DNA of 64,000 nucleotides from Polyangium fumosum (lineage in GTDB: Bacteria > Myxococcota_A > Polyangia > Polyangiales > Polyangiaceae). Made by a program: the position numbers and the translations under genes. The DNA is taken from assembly GCF_005144585.1 (NCBI RefSeq), contig NZ_SSMQ01000019.1, positions 118,371 to 182,370 on the forward strand, read 5' to 3'. Numbering within the stretch: position 1 is the stretch's first letter; the number at the start of each line of letters is the position of its first letter. The notes beneath the pieces are model-generated. The model saw only the letters and a program-made list of their open reading frames with translations, searched no databases and was not told where the DNA came from. Shown piece after piece: positions 17,559-27,100 of the stretch.

Positions 17559-18086
17559 TCAGCGCCCGACGACGAACGCGACGAGCGCGGCGAGCGCGAC
17601 GGCGATCGTCGCGTACGCCGCGGCCTTCCGGGCGCCGAGCCGCGGCACGGGAACACGAGGCTCCGCGCGCTCTGCGCCCTCGGCGCGCGGCTCTTCGAGC
17701 GCGGCCGCCTCGCACCACGTGACGCCCGCGCTCGCGGCGGCGCCCGCGCGCGCTTCGAGGTGGAGCTGCGCGATGCCCACGCCCTCCTCGCCAAACGGCC
17801 GCAGGATCCGCAGCACGACGCGGCCCTCCATCTCGCTCGGCAGGCGCACGCGCACGAGGCGCGCCGTCGGATCCCCCGGGACGCGGTGGCCTCCGCGCCG
17901 ACCACATCCATCGCAGCCGCCGCCGTCGCAGCGGGCGCAGGTGACGCGCGCGGGGATCACGACCTCGACCACGGCGCCGGCCCAGCCGCGCGGCACCTCG
18001 ATCACGTGCCGCCCGCGTGGCTTGTCGCAGGCGTCGAGCGCAGCAGGATCCAGGACGCGGGAGAGGGCCTCGCCCATCGCCCCCAT
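17559..18086 (-). CDS. small tail-anchored protein with DnaJ-type zinc motif
   Basis: The 175-residue protein has a run of beta-rich sequence resembling DnaJ's C-terminal domain (RHVIEVPRGWAGAVVEVVIP). A compact CARCDGGGCDGCGRRGG segment (about residues 49-65) then gives two closely spaced CxxC pairs, as in one zinc finger of the DnaJ Cys-rich region. The segment LVRVRLPSEMEGRVVLRI follows, and the protein ends in one transmembrane helix (AAYATIAVALAALVAFVVG). It has no J-domain HPD motif. It looks like an isolated client-binding/zinc module of DnaJ placed on the cytoplasmic face of the membrane. It sits 32 bp upstream of the ankyrin lipoprotein gene on the same strand, so the two may be co-transcribed. 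Confidence 0.75.
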   Translation of the reverse strand: MGAMGEALSRVLDPAALDACDKPRGRHVIEVPRGWAGAVVEVVIPARVTCARCDGGGCDGCGRRGGHRVPGDPTARLVRVRLPSEMEGRVVLRILRPFGEEGVGIAQLHLEARAGAAASAGVTWCEAAALEEPRAEGAERAEPRVPVPRLGARKAAAYATIAVALAALVAFVVGR

Positions 18087-18160
18087 TCATGCCTCGAACC
18101 GGCGCCCAGGGGAAGAAAGATCCTGCTGGCTCCCGGCGGAGTGGATGTATGCTGCGCGCG

Positions 18161-18670
18161 ATGAAGCACGCCGTCGCTCTTTCGATGGTCGCCCTCGGGT
18201 TCGGGCTCGCCGCGGGTTGCGGCGCGAAGGTCGTCGTGGACGCGCCGAGCGAGGGGACGGGCGGGGCCGGAGGGACGGGCCAGTCCTCGTCCGACGGCCC
18301 CGCATCCATTACTTCGAGTGTGGGCCCCGGCCCCAGCGTGTCGAGCGTGGGCCCCGGCCCCGGCGGCCCGAGCGTCGTGAGCAGCAGCGCCTCGACCGGC
18401 CCCATGGCCTGCGACAACCAGGGCGATTGCGGGGTTTGTGTCGAGTGCTCGACGAACGGATCGTGTAGCGGTCTGTGGACCAAGTGCCTCGCGATGCCGG
18501 ACTGCGAGGGCCTGCTCAATTGCCTGCCGAGCTGCCAGGACCAGCTCTGCTTCAACAAGTGCCTGGAGACGTTCCCCGACGGGCTCGATCTTTACAACGA
18601 GACCGCGATCTGCCTCGTCTGCCAGTCTTGTTTCAACGATTGCGACGGGCCGGGCCAGGGCTGCCCCTGA
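18161..18670 (+). CDS. Cys-rich lipoprotein
   Basis: The 169-residue lipoprotein has signal MKHAVALSMVALGFGLAAGCG with lipobox AAGC. A Gly/Ser/Pro linker of ~60 residues includes two SVGPGP repeats. The C-terminal ~75-residue domain carries 16 Cys, mostly as CxxC or CxxxC (CGVCVEC, CLPSC, CQDQLCFNKC, CLVCQSCFNDC). This looks like a disulfide-bonded extracellular module common in myxobacterial surface lipoproteins; the function is unknown. An ATG at 18149 could also be used. It lies 33 bp ahead of the MscS-like gene on the same strand. Confidence 0.75.
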   Translation: MKHAVALSMVALGFGLAAGCGAKVVVDAPSEGTGGAGGTGQSSSDGPASITSSVGPGPSVSSVGPGPGGPSVVSSSASTGPMACDNQGDCGVCVECSTNGSCSGLWTKCLAMPDCEGLLNCLPSCQDQLCFNKCLETFPDGLDLYNETAICLVCQSCFNDCDGPGQGCP

Positions 18671-18703
18671 GGGCGCCGCCAAACCGGGTTTTCCTTGCAA
18701 AGC

Positions 18704-20230
18704 GTGAGCTCCGACCTCTCCCAGCACGTCGTCCATACCCTCGGCACGGGCGCGATCGGCATTGGCATCGGCGCGGCGGTGCTCCTCCTCTGCGCGCTCG
18801 CCCTGCCGCGCGCCGAGCGAAGCGCCACGCTGCGGACGCCGCTCGTGCTGCTCGGGTTGCACGTCCTCACCGTGCTCGCCCGGTTGCCGCTGCCGGAAGG
18901 GAAGATCGAGCGCGGGCTCGAGGTCCTCGGCCTGTGTTTCCTGCTCTTCTCGCTGGCACGTGCGCTCTTCGTGCTCGTCGTCGACGGGGTCGTCCGCGCG
19001 CGCCTGTCGAAGCCCTTGCCGCGGATCATCCGCGACATCGTCCAGGGGCTCGTCTACCTCGGGGCGCTGGCGATCGTGCTGCGGGAGGTGGGCGTCGAGC
19101 CCGGCTCCTTGCTCACGACCTCGGCGCTGCTCACGGCCGTGATCGGTCTGTCGCTGCAGGAGACCCTGGGCAACCTCTTCGCCGGGCTCGCGATCCAGGC
19201 GCAGAGGCCGTTCGAGGTCGGCGACTGGATCGGGCTCGACGCCGATGCGAGGCTCATCGGCCGGGTGATCGAGATCAACTGGCGCGCGACGACGGTGCTC
19301 ACGCTGGAGCAGGTCGAGCTCATCATCCCGAACGGCGTGCTCGCGAAGACGACGATCCGCAATTTCACGAAGCCCACGAACATCGCGCGGCGCACGGTGA
19401 CGGTGCACGCGCCCTACGATGCCTCGCCGCGTGTCGTCGAGGACGCCTTGCTCCAGGCGATTCAAGAGATCCCCGGCATCCTCTCGCAGCCGCCGCCCGC
19501 GGCGCAGACGCGGGGCTTCAACGACAACGGCATCGAGTACGTCGTCAATTACTTCATCGAGGATTTTGCGCTGCGCGACCGGATCGACTCCACGGTGCGG
19601 CACCGGATCTGGCACGCCTTCAAGCGGGCGGGCATCACCATTCCGTACGGCATGCGCACGGTGCACATGCACGCGGTGACGGCGGAGTCGCGCGCGGAGG
19701 AGACGAAGCAGGACGCGGGGCGCCGGAAGGCGGCGCTCAAGGCGGTCGATTTCCTCGCGCCGCTGCCCGAGCCCTCGCTGGAGCGGCTCGCGGGGCTCTC
19801 GCGCACGCGCCACTTCATGCCCGGCGAGGCCGTCATTCGTCAGGGCGAGACGGGCAGCGAGCTCTTCATCGTGCAGAAGGGCGAGCTCGCGGTGATCGTG
19901 GGCCGCGGCGAGGGCGGGAGCGTCGCCGAAGTGGCGCGGCTCGGCCCGGGGCAATTCTTTGGGGAAATGTCGCTCATGACGGGCGAGAAGCGCGCCGCCA
20001 CGGTGAAAGCGACGACGGACTGCGAGCTCGTCGAGCTGAACAAGGGCGCCTTCCAGGAGGTGCTCGCCGCGGATCCGCGCCTCGTCGAGCAGATCACGCG
20101 CTCGCTCGTCGATCGGCAGATCGCCCTGGAGGAAAACCTCTCCGCGCGCGCCTCCCGGAGCACGCGGGCCGAGGCCGAAGCGAAGAGCTCGGCGCTGCTC
20201 GCCAAGATCCGGCAGTTTTTCCAGTTGTAA
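18704..20230 (+). CDS. MscS-type mechanosensitive channel fused to cyclic-nucleotide-binding domain
   Basis: This 508-residue inner-membrane protein has three to four N-terminal helices. They lead to the MscS pore/TM3-beta domain (ALLTAVIGLSLQETLGNLFAGLAIQAQRPFEVGDWI, with the conserved beta-domain IEINWRATTVLT and IIPNGVLAKTTIRNF). The cytoplasmic part is followed by a C-terminal cNMP-binding domain (about residues 375-490) with FMPGEAVIRQGETGSELFIVQKGELAV and the phosphate-binding cassette FFGEMSLMTGEKRAATVKA. It belongs to the cyclic-nucleotide-gated bCNG branch of MscS channels. GTG at 18704 is chosen over TTG at 18695. It appears monocistronic, and the SDR follows 79 bp downstream. Confidence 0.88.
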   Translation: MSSDLSQHVVHTLGTGAIGIGIGAAVLLLCALALPRAERSATLRTPLVLLGLHVLTVLARLPLPEGKIERGLEVLGLCFLLFSLARALFVLVVDGVVRARLSKPLPRIIRDIVQGLVYLGALAIVLREVGVEPGSLLTTSALLTAVIGLSLQETLGNLFAGLAIQAQRPFEVGDWIGLDADARLIGRVIEINWRATTVLTLEQVELIIPNGVLAKTTIRNFTKPTNIARRTVTVHAPYDASPRVVEDALLQAIQEIPGILSQPPPAAQTRGFNDNGIEYVVNYFIEDFALRDRIDSTVRHRIWHAFKRAGITIPYGMRTVHMHAVTAESRAEETKQDAGRRKAALKAVDFLAPLPEPSLERLAGLSRTRHFMPGEAVIRQGETGSELFIVQKGELAVIVGRGEGGSVAEVARLGPGQFFGEMSLMTGEKRAATVKATTDCELVELNKGAFQEVLAADPRLVEQITRSLVDRQIALEENLSARASRSTRAEAEAKSSALLAKIRQFFQL

Positions 20231-20308
20231 CATTGCATGGGCGGCCGGGCCTGGTCGCCCCTTCGTCGTGGTACGCGGTTTGCCCCTCGAAAGCCAAGGG
20301 AGGGAGCC

Positions 20309-21343
20309 GTGGCGCGATTTCTACACGGGCGCATGTCGCGGTTGTCCGCGCTGGCCGGGCTGTCGGTGCTGGGGTTGTCGTTCGGCTGGCTCGCTCGTCG
20401 GGCGCGCGCCATTCGCCTCGAAGGCAAGGTCGCGGTCGTGACCGGCGGGTCGCGCGGGCTCGGGCTGCTCATGGCCGAGGAGCTCGTCCGGCAGGGGGCG
20501 CACGTCGCGATCTGCGGGCGGGACGCGGAGGCCGTGGACCGCGCGACGCGGCTCTTGCTCAGCCGGCACGGCGCGGACGTGCTCGGCGAGGCGCGGGATC
20601 TCGGCAATCCCGCCGAGGCGGCCGCGTTCGTCGAGAGTGTGGTGTCGCGGTTCGGGCGGATCGACGTGCTCGTGAACAACGCGGGCGTGATGCAGGTGGC
20701 CCCGCTCGACATGATGGACACGGCGAAAGTCGATGAGGCGATGCGCTCGAATTTCTGGAGCGCGGCGCACATGACGTTCGCGGCGATCCCGCACCTCGGG
20801 CCGGACGCGCGGATCGTGAACGTGACCTCGGTCGGCGGGCGCGTGCCGCTGCCGCACATGCTCGGCTACACAGCGTCGAAATTCGCGATGGTGGGTTTTT
20901 CGGAGGCGATCGCGGCCGAGCTGCGCGCGCGCGGGACGAAGGTGACGACGGTGGTGCCGGGGCCGATGCGGACGGGCTCGTTCTACAATGCGGAGTTCCT
21001 CGGGCGGCAAAAGGAGGAGTTCGCCTGGTTCAGCGTGCTCTCGTCGTTGCCGTTGCTCTCGATTGACGCGCGTGTCGCGGCCGAGCGTATCGTGCGCGCG
21101 GCACGGGAAGGGCAACGGGAGGTGCACCTCGGGCTCGTGGGGAGGATCTTGCCGGTGTTGCACGGCCTCGCGCCACGGCTGTTCGGGCTGATGGCCACGG
21201 CGCTCGCGCGTCTGTTGCCGCCGCCGGGCCATAGCGTGGAGCGGTGGAGGGGCCGCGAGATCAATTCGACGTTGCCCGGGTCGCGCCTGCTGGAGCTCGG
21301 GGACCGCGCGGCGCGGGAGAACAACGAGGAGCCGCCGGTGTAG
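20309..21343 (+). CDS. short-chain dehydrogenase/reductase
   Basis: The 344-residue SDR has an N-terminal hydrophobic stretch (LSALAGLSVLGLSFGWLARR), so it is probably membrane-anchored or membrane-associated. The Rossmann motif is TGGSRGLG, the NNAG motif is LVNNAGVM, and the catalytic YTASK (YxxxK) sits after a conserved Ser region (NVTSVGG). Its C-terminus is extended beyond the usual 250 residues, with another hydrophobic stretch (GLMATALARLLPPPGH). I start at the GTG at 20309 because GGGAGG lies seven bases before it; the open frame begins at 20237. The substrate is unknown; the N-terminal anchor recalls lipid- or steroid-type SDRs. Confidence 0.85.
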   Translation: MARFLHGRMSRLSALAGLSVLGLSFGWLARRARAIRLEGKVAVVTGGSRGLGLLMAEELVRQGAHVAICGRDAEAVDRATRLLLSRHGADVLGEARDLGNPAEAAAFVESVVSRFGRIDVLVNNAGVMQVAPLDMMDTAKVDEAMRSNFWSAAHMTFAAIPHLGPDARIVNVTSVGGRVPLPHMLGYTASKFAMVGFSEAIAAELRARGTKVTTVVPGPMRTGSFYNAEFLGRQKEEFAWFSVLSSLPLLSIDARVAAERIVRAAREGQREVHLGLVGRILPVLHGLAPRLFGLMATALARLLPPPGHSVERWRGREINSTLPGSRLLELGDRAARENNEEPPV

Positions 21344-21387
21344 AACGGCTGGACATGGCCCCCTGAAACACGTACGGTGCGGCACCT

Positions 21388-22146
21388 ATGTCCCGTACCT
21401 TCACCCCTGTTGATCTCGTCCAGCTCCCCCGCGTGGATTCGAATGGCGCCATCGCTCTGGCGAGCGCCGTCGAGTCGGCGGCCTCCAAGTACAACGATCT
21501 CCCTGCGAGCGTGACGGAGGCGGTCGCGCAGATCGTCTCGGATCGCATCGTCCTCCTGCAGGCCGTCGCGAAGACGCCTTCCGGCCTTGTGACGGTCAAG
21601 GAGGCGGATCGCCGTGTGGATAAAGTCGGCGGCGCCTTCCACGACATCTGCGCGGCATGGGCCTCGCTCGCGGAGTTCCTGCCGGCGGGAGAGGACGCGG
21701 TGGTCCTCATGGATCGCGTCTTTGCCGATGGGCGGAAGTTCGTGAACTTGAAGGTGAAGGAGGAGTGGGCGGCGATCGAGACCAAGCTCTCGACCATTGA
21801 GCGGGAGGGGCTCACCACGCATATCGACGCCATCGGCGCGGGCCACGTCCTCGGGCTGCTCAAGCAAATGCATGCCGTGTATGGAGCCGTCATCGGGACG
21901 ACCGTGGTCCCGGAGGAGGCGCCGGAGGTGCGCGACAGCAAGGACGCGCTGCTCGATTCGATTCGCGCCTACGTCATCCAGGTGGCCGGCACGGTCAAGC
22001 GCGGCAAGCCCGAGACGGCCGCGCGCGCCGACGCCTTGCTCCGGCCCATTCGCGAATGGGAGAGCACGAAGCCCGCCAAGGACAAGGCGGATGGCTCGGA
22101 GGCGCCCGCGGGTGCGGCGTCCGGCGCAAGCACGAGCGAAGGCTGA
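21388..22146 (+). CDS. unknown conserved protein, member 2 of the three-copy family
   Basis: This soluble 252-residue helical protein is homologous to the product of 3247-4017. Matching segments are LPASVTEA, KFVNLKVKEEWAAIETKLSTI against LFLTESYPEQYAIAESVLRRI, the MHAVYG/QHVAYG pair, and the ending RADALLRPIREWE against RTALRPIDAFRE. The tail is Ala/Gly/Ser/Glu-rich. No catalytic motif, signal or membrane segment is visible. About 40 bp of its 3' end is nearly repeated at 33055-33103 in the toxin array, where only that fragment is present. Confidence 0.78.
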   Translation: MSRTFTPVDLVQLPRVDSNGAIALASAVESAASKYNDLPASVTEAVAQIVSDRIVLLQAVAKTPSGLVTVKEADRRVDKVGGAFHDICAAWASLAEFLPAGEDAVVLMDRVFADGRKFVNLKVKEEWAAIETKLSTIEREGLTTHIDAIGAGHVLGLLKQMHAVYGAVIGTTVVPEEAPEVRDSKDALLDSIRAYVIQVAGTVKRGKPETAARADALLRPIREWESTKPAKDKADGSEAPAGAASGASTSEG

Positions 22147-22221
22147 GATTCTCGAGGGGACCACGCCCCGGCTCGTCACGCTTGACATCCGTATGTCCCC
22201 GTGCTCGGCGAGTTCCCCGGA

Positions 22222-23970
22222 ATGTCCTCCCCGCAGATGCGCCCCCTCCTCCTCGCTCTTGTCTCCGGCATTCTCGCCTGTGGTGGCCGCACGGATCTCT
22301 CGCTCACGGCCACGTCCGGCGACGACGAGCCCATGGCCTGCGTCCCCTTCGTGCCGGTCTCCTGCTACACCGGCCCCGCGGTCACCGAAAACGTGGGCAT
22401 CTGCGCGAGCGGGGAGCAGGCTTGCGACGAGCATGGGAAGCTTGTCGGCGCGTGCATCGGGCAAACGACCCCCATGGTCGAGCAGTGCGACGCCGAAGGG
22501 CGCGACGAGGACTGCGACGGCCAGATCAACGAACCGGATGCCCAGTGCTGCGGCGACGGCGTCCTCGCCTTCGGCGAGACCTGCGACGACGGCAACGCCG
22601 ATCCGACGGACGCCTGCACGCCGCTCTGCATGCCGCCCTTCTGCGGCGATGGATTCCTCCAGCGGGAGCTCGGGGAGGAGTGCGATGGCGGTCCCTTGTG
22701 CTCGCCCTGGTGCAGGCACCGAAAGCTCGTGAGCGCAGGCGGTGGATTCACCTGCGCGGTCCTTCCGGATGAGAAAGCTCGCTGCTGGGGCAGCGCATCG
22801 AGCGGCAGGATCGGAAGCGAGGAGTTCGAGGATTTGGGGGATGAACCCGGCGAGATGGGCAAGCACCTGCGGGCCGTCAAGCTTGGGGAGGGGGCGCGGG
22901 TCGTCGATGTGGTCAGTAGCAGTGGGCGTACCTGCGTGCTGCTCCGTGATGGACGTGTCAAATGCTGGGGCAATAACTCGAACGGCGTCCTCGGCCTTGG
23001 TCACAGCAAATCCGTGGGCGATGAGCCGGGGGACATGGGCGACGCGCTTCCCTTCGTCGATCTCGGTACGGGCGCGACCGCGGTCTCCATCGCGGCAGGC
23101 GTCTCCCATATCTGCGCACTGCTCGCGGACGGGCGCGTCAAATGCTGGGGATACGGTACCTATGGTGCGCTCGGATTGGGCGACATGAAGGACCGCGGAG
23201 ATGAACCGGGCGAGATGGGCGACGCATTACCGGCCGTCGACCTGGGGGCCGGCGCGGTGGTCCGCGCCATCTCCGGCGGCCAGTACCATAGCTGCGCGCT
23301 GCTCGCGGACGGGCGCGTGAAATGCTGGGGGCACGGTTTTTCGGGCCAGCTCGGAACCGGGGACAAAGAGACGCGAGGGGATGACCCGGGCGAGATGGGC
23401 GACGCGCTTCCTGCCATCGACCTCGGGACCGGCGCGAAGGCTCTGGCCATCGCGGCCTGGGGCCAGCACACCTGCGCGCTCCTCCACGAGGGTCGTGTCA
23501 AATGCTGGGGCAACGGCATCAACGGATCGACCGGGCAGGGGGATAGCCTTTCCAGGGGAGACGAGCCGGGGGAGATGGGCGACGTTTTGCCGGCCGTGGA
23601 CCTTGGAGTCGGCGTAACGGCGATCGCAATCGCAGGCAATTGCGCTCTCTTCGACGGCGGGCGCGTGAAATGCTGGGGCCACAACGGGTATGGCAGGCTC
23701 GGTCTCGGGGACACGCAGGCCCGCGGTGACGGTCCGGACGAGATGGGGGATCACCTGCCCTACATCGATCTCGGCGCAGACGCTGTGGCCGTCGCCGTCG
23801 TTCCGGGCGGCTCCCACACGTGTGCGATCCTCCAGGAAGGTCGCGTCAAATGCTGGGGCGACAACACATTTGGAGCGCTCGGGCTCGGCGACCACGAGCA
23901 CCGGGGCGACGATCCAGGAGAGATGGGCGACGCGCTTCCGCTAGTGGATCTAGGTGCAAGCTTGTGGTGA
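22222..23970 (+). CDS. RCC1-repeat (beta-propeller) lipoprotein with Cys-rich N-terminal region
   Basis: This 582-residue lipoprotein has signal MRPLLLALVSGILACGG (lipobox ILAC). ATG 22222 is used; ATG 22237 is equally possible. Residues about 45-165 are Cys-rich and include two CGDG...GE.CDDGN/CDGG units of the myxobacterial Cys-rich repeat type. From about 170 there are seven CWG-bearing RCC1-type repeats of about 60 residues (pattern CALLADGRVKCWG, G-LGLGD, RGDEPGEMGDALP, VDLG). These should form a seven-bladed propeller on the cell surface. The protein stops abruptly after the last repeat's VDLGASLW. It is a likely binding scaffold; no partner is known. Confidence 0.85.
   Translation: MSSPQMRPLLLALVSGILACGGRTDLSLTATSGDDEPMACVPFVPVSCYTGPAVTENVGICASGEQACDEHGKLVGACIGQTTPMVEQCDAEGRDEDCDGQINEPDAQCCGDGVLAFGETCDDGNADPTDACTPLCMPPFCGDGFLQRELGEECDGGPLCSPWCRHRKLVSAGGGFTCAVLPDEKARCWGSASSGRIGSEEFEDLGDEPGEMGKHLRAVKLGEGARVVDVVSSSGRTCVLLRDGRVKCWGNNSNGVLGLGHSKSVGDEPGDMGDALPFVDLGTGATAVSIAAGVSHICALLADGRVKCWGYGTYGALGLGDMKDRGDEPGEMGDALPAVDLGAGAVVRAISGGQYHSCALLADGRVKCWGHGFSGQLGTGDKETRGDDPGEMGDALPAIDLGTGAKALAIAAWGQHTCALLHEGRVKCWGNGINGSTGQGDSLSRGDEPGEMGDVLPAVDLGVGVTAIAIAGNCALFDGGRVKCWGHNGYGRLGLGDTQARGDGPDEMGDHLPYIDLGADAVAVAVVPGGSHTCAILQEGRVKCWGDNTFGALGLGDHEHRGDDPGEMGDALPLVDLGASLW
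22770..23960 (+). repeat. seven tandem ~180-bp RCC1 repeats
   Basis: DNA-level repeats within the lipoprotein gene share blocks such as GACGGGCGCGTCAAATGCTGGGG and CCGGGCGAGATGGGCGACGC. The near-identity of shared blocks implies recent internal duplication or gene conversion. Confidence 0.8.
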
Positions 23971-24103
23971 AGCCGTGTGCCCGCGGGAGCATGGCAGCCT
24001 CGGCGCGAAGCGTCGGTTGAACTTATCCACTTCCAGCGGATAGCAAGGTCTCGCCATCCGTCCACATTGACAGACGTGACCGAGAGCAGGCTTAGTGCGC
24101 GCC

Positions 24104-27100
24104 ATGGTCGCCCCCCGCGTGTCTCGGCATACTTCCGGAAAGCACCTTCTCCCCCTCCTCTTCTTCGTTGTGGCTGTGTTCGCGACGGGCGCTTGCACCG
24201 GGCACGGCGAACCCAGGCTCGAGGAAGCCCGCCTGGCCCAGGAGGGACCGAATGATCCGGGACCGACACCTGGCCCTCTGCCAGACCCGGAATGCCCCAC
24301 GTCGGGAGCGGTGTTTCCCGCGGACCTGACCTCGTCCAGCGAGCCGTCCGATGCCGGGGCCACCGCGGGATCGTTCAGCGTCACGCCGACGGGGGACGCG
24401 CGATACGTGTTGCCGCTCGAAGCCGCTCCTGGGCGCGCAGGGATGTCGCCCAGAATTGCGCTCGAGTACGACGGATCCGGGGACGGTGCCGTGGGATTCG
24501 GTGTTTCATTGTCCGGATTCTCGCGAGTGACACGTTGCCCGAAGAACCAGGCGCAGGATGATGCGATCGCGCCGATTGCGTACGACGACAAGGATCGGTT
24601 GTGCATCGATGGGCGGCGGCTCGTGAAGGTCGGCGAGGGGGCAGGCGTCATCGAATATCGTACCATCCCCGAGTCCTTCACGAAGGTGCTCGCCTTCTTT
24701 CCGGCAGGTTGGGATCCCACGCTGGGACCGTCGAGCCTACGCGCCTACACGAAAGAAGGGCTGACGGTCGATTATGGAACGACCGACGACAGCAAGGCGC
24801 TTGCCTCGAATGGAGCGGTCCGGGCGTGGTGGGCGGCCCGATCGAGGGACCGCAGCGGAAACTGGATCGGATTCGCATACCACAACGACAAGAATGTCGA
24901 GGATCCGGCGCACCCTTATACGACCGAGATCTTGCCCGATCGAATCTCGTACACCGGGCACCCGAACTTGCCTCCGTCGCGTTCGGTGGTGTTCGTGTAC
25001 GACGAGCGCCCAGCGCAGCGTGTGCGGACCACGTTCACGGGCGGGATGAAGCTGCGAACGTCGCGGCTGCTCTCCAGGATCGAAATGAGGGCGCCCCTCA
25101 ATACGATCGTCCGGCAGTACGACCTCGCATATACGTCGAGCTCGACGACGGGCCGGAGTCTGCTCTCCTCGCTGAAGGAATGTACGGCGCAAGGCCTCTG
25201 CAAGCCGGCCACGCGGTTTGGGTGGAACACGCCGCCGCTCGGGTTCGAGGACGTACCGACAATGCTTGGGGTACCCTTGCATGCGGGCGCTTCCGTGATC
25301 ACCACGGATCTCGAAGGAGACGGGCTCGACGACCTGGTGATGGCCGACGGCGAGCCGGGGGTGCTACCGCCGCCAGTCACGTACTTCTTTACAGCCAGCC
25401 CGTTCGCCGCCAAATTCAAGCGAGCGTTCTTCCTCGACTTCGATGATTACTCCACGCCGATTTTGGAGCGCGGCACTCCGATCGACATCGACCACGACGG
25501 CAAGCTCGATCTGTTCCTGCACGACATGAACGGCAATGCGACGACGTGGAAGGTGCACCGCACGCAGGCCGACGCCACCTTCGAGCTTCATGATACCGGC
25601 GTCCCGCGTCCATTCCCCGGTAACCAGAGCGCCCCGACCGGCCTCCGGGGTCCCGACGCCTCTGCGCACCTTGCGGATATGAATGGCGATGGGATGGCGG
25701 ACCTCGTCACGTGCACGAAGGCGCCGGTTCTCTACGCATGGACGTACCGCCCGTGGGCGCCCACCCCCGGCGGCTTTGCCGCTACGACCGAGGTGATCCC
25801 GACGTTGGAGATCCAGCCCTGCGATTCGGATCTCTACACGGTCGATGTGGATGGAGATGGAAAAAGCGAGCTCGTCGTCCCCGACGTGCGGATCTTGCCG
25901 GACGGATCCCCGCAATTCCTCAATGAATACGTCGCCGTCACGAGGCGGGGGCCGGGGAGCTTCGCAGCGACAGCGCAAGACCTCCCCACCGTGCCGCCGG
26001 GAGGCGGCATGTTTTTCCTCGACGTGAACGGCGACGGCTTGCCTGACGCGGTACAGACGGGCTTTTCGAATGGCCAGCCCGCGACGTTCTTGAACACAGG
26101 CGCTGGGTATTTGCCGAGCGTGAACGCGTTGCCGGGCGTCTTGCTCCCGTCGGACACGTTCGCGCAGCTCGGGGCGCCCATCGATTTCGATGGAGATGGG
26201 CTGCAGGATTTGCTGATCCCGTTGAACCATTTCGCCGGCGGCGTGCCCCACTGGTCGGTGCTGCGATCGCACGGGGATGGGACGTTCGAGATCGTCGATG
26301 TACCGGACATCACGTTCGACACGCTCCTCACCGCCGCCGGGGCCACCATCGCGCATCCGTTCGCAGCGCGCGTGATGGAGGCGAACGGGGACGGCGCGAG
26401 CGACGTCCTCCTTCCGATTGATGAGAAATTTCGCGTGTTTCTCAACCGCGCGGCGCACGTGGACACGCTCGCGTCGGTGACGGATGGAATGGCGCGCCAC
26501 CAGCCCGGCGATCCGGAGTTCCGGCCCGGCGTGGCGATCAAGTACGCGACGCTCGCGGATCCGAGCGTGTACGAGCGGGCGGAGGGGTGCGAGTACCCTG
26601 TGCGGTGCGTGGCGGGGCCGCGGCGGGTGGTCGCGGCGTACGAGGTGGATACGGCGGGGGAAAAACCGCGTCACTACGAGCTGCGTTACAAGGATGCGCG
26701 CTTCCATCGTCTCGGCCGTGGTTTCCTTGGCTTCGCCGAGCGGGTGGTGCGGGACGTGGACAAGGATGCGGGGCGGATCGAGATCTACGACAACAAGACG
26801 TACGATCCCGGCTTTCGCACGTTCCCTTTTGCGGGGGTGCCCACGCAGGTGATGCAATGGGTGACGACACGAAAGACGTATGACGTCACGGTCGAGCTCT
26901 CGTTCAGCTCGATCACGTCTCAAGTGATGCCGTCGAGCGGGGGCACGAGTTATTTCACCACGCCGGTGTACCGCCGGGAGCGAAAGGAGCAGGCAGAGCT
27001 CAATCTGCTGGTGCTGGCCGCGGACTACCAGGGGAGCTTCGACGTCTACACCAAGGCCGCGTACGGGGGGACCGCCGACACGACGCGCCTCTCGGAGTCG

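Noticed and set aside
22770..23960. ~180-bp direct repeats considered as a mobile or CRISPR-like element
   Set aside because: They are in-frame RCC1 propeller repeats of one gene.
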